Notes under the pieces: model-generated
The model's database searches: none
What the model was told of the DNA's origin: nothing
What the model saw: only the letters and a program-made list of their open reading frames with translations
Made by a program: the position numbers and the translations under genes
Shown: piece after piece, positions 4,377 through 6,207 of the stretch
Layout of the letters: every line of letters starts with the position of its first letter
Position numbering within the stretch: the stretch's first letter is position 1
From: Candidatus Schekmanbacteria bacterium GWA2_38_11
GTDB taxonomy: Bacteria > Schekmanbacteria > GWA2-38-11
Length of the DNA stretch: 6,207 nt
Assembly: GCA_001790645.1 (NCBI GenBank)
Contig: MGDB01000087.1
Span: 1-6,207 of the forward strand
Direction: 5' to 3'

Positions 4377-6207
4377 CTAATCCTCAACTGTAAGGTCATC
4401 AATAAACCATCCCCTGAAACCATTATACAAACTATCTACTGTATCAAACTCAAATCGTAAAATAATACTCTTACCTGCATAGGACGAGAGGTCAATTTCA
4501 TAAAAAGACCATACAGGTACGTTAAAGAACCCGGCCGAGGTATATGGCTTATCAGCTCTGTCATCTACTACTACCGGATCAGTAAATGGGTTTAGCTTCT
4601 TTATTTCTGTAAAAGTTTCTCCACCATTTTCTGAAACTTTAATTCCCATTATATCAAATCCGTTCTCATTTGGCGCAACTCCCTCGATCTCCCACCATGA
4701 CCAGAACCTTAAAACAGGATGTACAGTATTTGTAAGGTCTATTACAGGGGAAGTCAGCGTACCGGAATTTGAAGATAAAGAAGTTCCTCCTGACAGTAGA
4801 GAATCTCCCACTATCTGTTCCCCGATATAAGAGCCTGTTGAGTCCTGACCATACCAGTAAGACAACTCACCTGAAAAAGCGTTTGGAATTGCTCCTCCTG
4901 AGGTATCATCCGGAGAAAGCGTAACATAATCCGGGACAAGAATATTTTTTGTTCCTGAACCGTTTTGTATCCTGTGCCAGAACCCGTCAGTAATCCATCC
5001 CTTATCAGTCTCAAAATCATCTTTAAAAATGACATTATTAGCTATAACCGGGGCTAAGGTAAAATCTATGTTTGCTGTACTTGTATTAGCATTTACTATA
5101 ACACCTGCCTTATTTGCAGATTCAAATCCGCTCTTTGCAACTGTTACTGTGAAGCTTGGTATTGGAACCCCCGCAGTATCCTTTACCGGTATTGAATCTA
5201 TGGTATAGAAACCGTTACTATCAGTATTTGTTGCAGCAAAAATCCCGTTTGTCTGTGCGCCTCCGTCAATCTGTACTACTGCACCGCTAACCGGCACACC
5301 CGTATTATCTGTAACCTTACCTGAAACACTGCCAACAGCAATCGTCAATGTGTCAGGCGAAAGTGCTGCATCTAAAAGAAAAGATCCAACAGGAATAGTC
5401 ACATCAGCTGATGTAAAATCCTTATATTTAGCTTTTGAAATAGTAACATCATATTGTCCTGGCGGGACTTCGAAAGTGTAACTGCCATTCACATCTGTCA
5501 ATGTGGTCTTGGAGACAGAACCTCCGCTACCGGGTGAACTTATAATTTCAACCAATGCCCCCTCTATAGGTGCCTGAGTCTGGACATCTGTGACTTTGCC
5601 AAAAACCATGCTAATTGCAATTGTTGTGGTTGTAGTTGAGGTTGTTGTAGTTGTAGTTGTTGTCGTCGTTGTTCCTATAATTGTTACTTCTGCAGTGTCT
5701 GACTTTGAAGAATCCTCATTGCTTTTTGCTTTAACTGTAACTGGTGTTGAATACAAACCAGAAGGTGTAGTGTATAAGCCGTTAGAATCAATCGTCCCGA
5801 CTGTTGAATTTCCTCCCTGGATGTCATTTACATACCAGGTGACTGAAATATCATCTGCCCCTGTCACTGTAGCTTCAAACTGAACAGCCCCACCTAGCTG
5901 AACATGCGCAGTTTGAGGAGAAACACTGACTGAAATCTCTGGTATGATTTTGAATGATGTTTCTTTAAATTTTGATGGGTCAGCTTTGCTCCGTGCCCTC
6001 ACTGTTGCAGTGGTCTCTCCTTCCACACTTAAAGGAGCTTTATACAGACCATCTGAGGTAATTGTTCCAAAGGAACTTCCTCCCATAACTGACCACTCTA
6101 CAGGTTTGCCTGTAGGATCAAAAGCCCCTGTAACAGAGGCTGAAAACTGCTGTATCGATTTGACCAGTATCTCTGTTATTTCAGGTGTAATTGATGAAAC
6201 TTCAACT
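4377..6207 (-). CDS. Large modular Ig-domain surface or secreted protein, 5' end outside window
   Basis: The frame is open to the window edge, giving 609 visible residues; the ATG at 6086 is internal, because residues before it (PVEWSV) are part of an Ig-like fold. Domain order: Ig-like A (about 1-90), Ig-like B (about 90-178), a hinge of eleven Thr, Ser, five Thr (179-195), carboxypeptidase-regulatory-like domain 1 (about 200-285, FGKVTDVQTQAPIEGALVEI) and domain 2 (about 291-387, SGKVTDNTGVPVSGAVVQI), then a C-terminal beta-sandwich (about 392-609) running from DDFETDKGW to GWFIDDLTVED. The last domain resembles the MAM or jelly-roll domains of secreted peptidases and adhesins (LTSPVIDL, FWSWWE, VSENGGETF, LRFEFDT). 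No cysteine occurs in the 609 residues, which suits an extracytoplasmic protein. No LPXTG, PEP-CTERM or other C-terminal sorting signal is seen; any signal peptide lies outside. Adhesion or a structural role is inference; a catalytic domain could lie in the missing N-terminal part. Confidence 0.88.
   Translation of the reverse strand, partial: VEVSSITPEITEILVKSIQQFSASVTGAFDPTGKPVEWSVMGGSSFGTITSDGLYKAPLSVEGETTATVRARSKADPSKFKETSFKIIPEISVSVSPQTAHVQLGGAVQFEATVTGADDISVTWYVNDIQGGNSTVGTIDSNGLYTTPSGLYSTPVTVKAKSNEDSSKSDTAEVTIIGTTTTTTTTTTTSTTTTTIAISMVFGKVTDVQTQAPIEGALVEIISSPGSGGSVSKTTLTDVNGSYTFEVPPGQYDVTISKAKYKDFTSADVTIPVGSFLLDAALSPDTLTIAVGSVSGKVTDNTGVPVSGAVVQIDGGAQTNGIFAATNTDSNGFYTIDSIPVKDTAGVPIPSFTVTVAKSGFESANKAGVIVNANTSTANIDFTLAPVIANNVIFKDDFETDKGWITDGFWHRIQNGSGTKNILVPDYVTLSPDDTSGGAIPNAFSGELSYWYGQDSTGSYIGEQIVGDSLLSGGTSLSSNSGTLTSPVIDLTNTVHPVLRFWSWWEIEGVAPNENGFDIMGIKVSENGGETFTEIKKLNPFTDPVVVDDRADKPYTSAGFFNVPVWSFYEIDLSSYAGKSIILRFEFDTVDSLYNGFRGWFIDDLTVED
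5622..5672 (-). repeat. Poly-threonine coding microsatellite (hinge)
   Basis: Seventeen codons encode eleven Thr, one Ser and five Thr, using a mix of ACA, ACT, ACC and ACG. The mixed codons suggest selection for the residue rather than pure slippage, though the ACN-period-3 tract could still expand or contract in frame. It separates the Ig-like pair from the carboxypeptidase-regulatory-like pair, as a flexible, possibly O-glycosylated linker. Confidence 0.8.

Noticed and set aside
3680..4380. Plus-strand open frames (3680-3973, 4028-4273, 4144-4380)
   Set aside because: They are antisense shadows of the P1 peptidase gene, with the Pro/Ser/Ala-rich composition expected of reversed codons.
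4811..5035. Minus-strand open frame of 74 codons
   Set aside because: It is an alternate frame inside the C-terminal beta-sandwich of the surface protein, which is conserved in the main frame.
5590..5883. Plus-strand frame with a long Val run
   Set aside because: The Val run is the antisense of the poly-Thr tract; it looks like a membrane segment only by accident.
6084..6086. ATG as the start of the surface-protein gene
   Set aside because: Forty more in-frame codons reach the window edge and complete the first Ig-like domain, so this Met is internal and the gene is 5'-partial.

Overview
This 6.2 kb window is AT-rich, densely coded bacterial chromosome, with genes on both strands and short intergenic gaps that are mostly filled by palindromic or direct repeats. 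The lineage cannot be fixed from the sequence. Bacterial promoters, Shine-Dalgarno sites and several REP-like intergenic families, together with a large Thr-linked Ig-domain surface protein, suggest an environmental, probably uncultivated, Gram-negative-type bacterium; this is inference. No phage, CRISPR, tRNA or rRNA signal was seen.

Layout. (1) Positions 2-1177, plus strand: the 3' end of an ABC-2 exporter ATPase followed with no gap by its permease. The permease appears to start at an AUU codon directly after the ATPase stop. (2) Positions 1176-1314: an imperfect AT-rich palindrome between convergent genes. (3) Positions 2429-1315, minus strand: a two-gene unit, DUF3467 protein then a ThiF/MoeB/HesA E1-like adenylyltransferase. 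(4) Positions 2430-2683: a divergent intergenic region with a decayed GATTAC repeat and two back-to-back sigma70-type promoters. (5) Positions 2684-3283, plus strand: rdgB/HAM1 nucleotide-pool pyrophosphatase. (6) Positions 3282-3348: a textbook pair of inverted GTAG-type REP units that touches the stop codons of both flanking convergent genes. (7) Positions 4314-3340, minus strand: a P1/DmpA-family self-cleaving N-terminal-nucleophile aminopeptidase. (8) Positions 6207-4377, minus strand: the C-terminal 609 residues of a large modular secreted or surface protein (two Ig-like domains, a poly-Thr hinge, two carboxypeptidase-regulatory-like domains and a C-terminal beta-sandwich); its 5' end lies outside the window.

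The genes do not form one pathway: export, sulfur-carrier or cofactor-type adenylation, nucleotide sanitation, peptide hydrolysis and surface structure lie side by side. I do not see a convincing new multi-gene system. The points most worth checking are the probable AUU start, the REP pair fused to gene ends, the promoter that sits inside the longest rdgB reading frame, and the E1-like/DUF3467 pairing.
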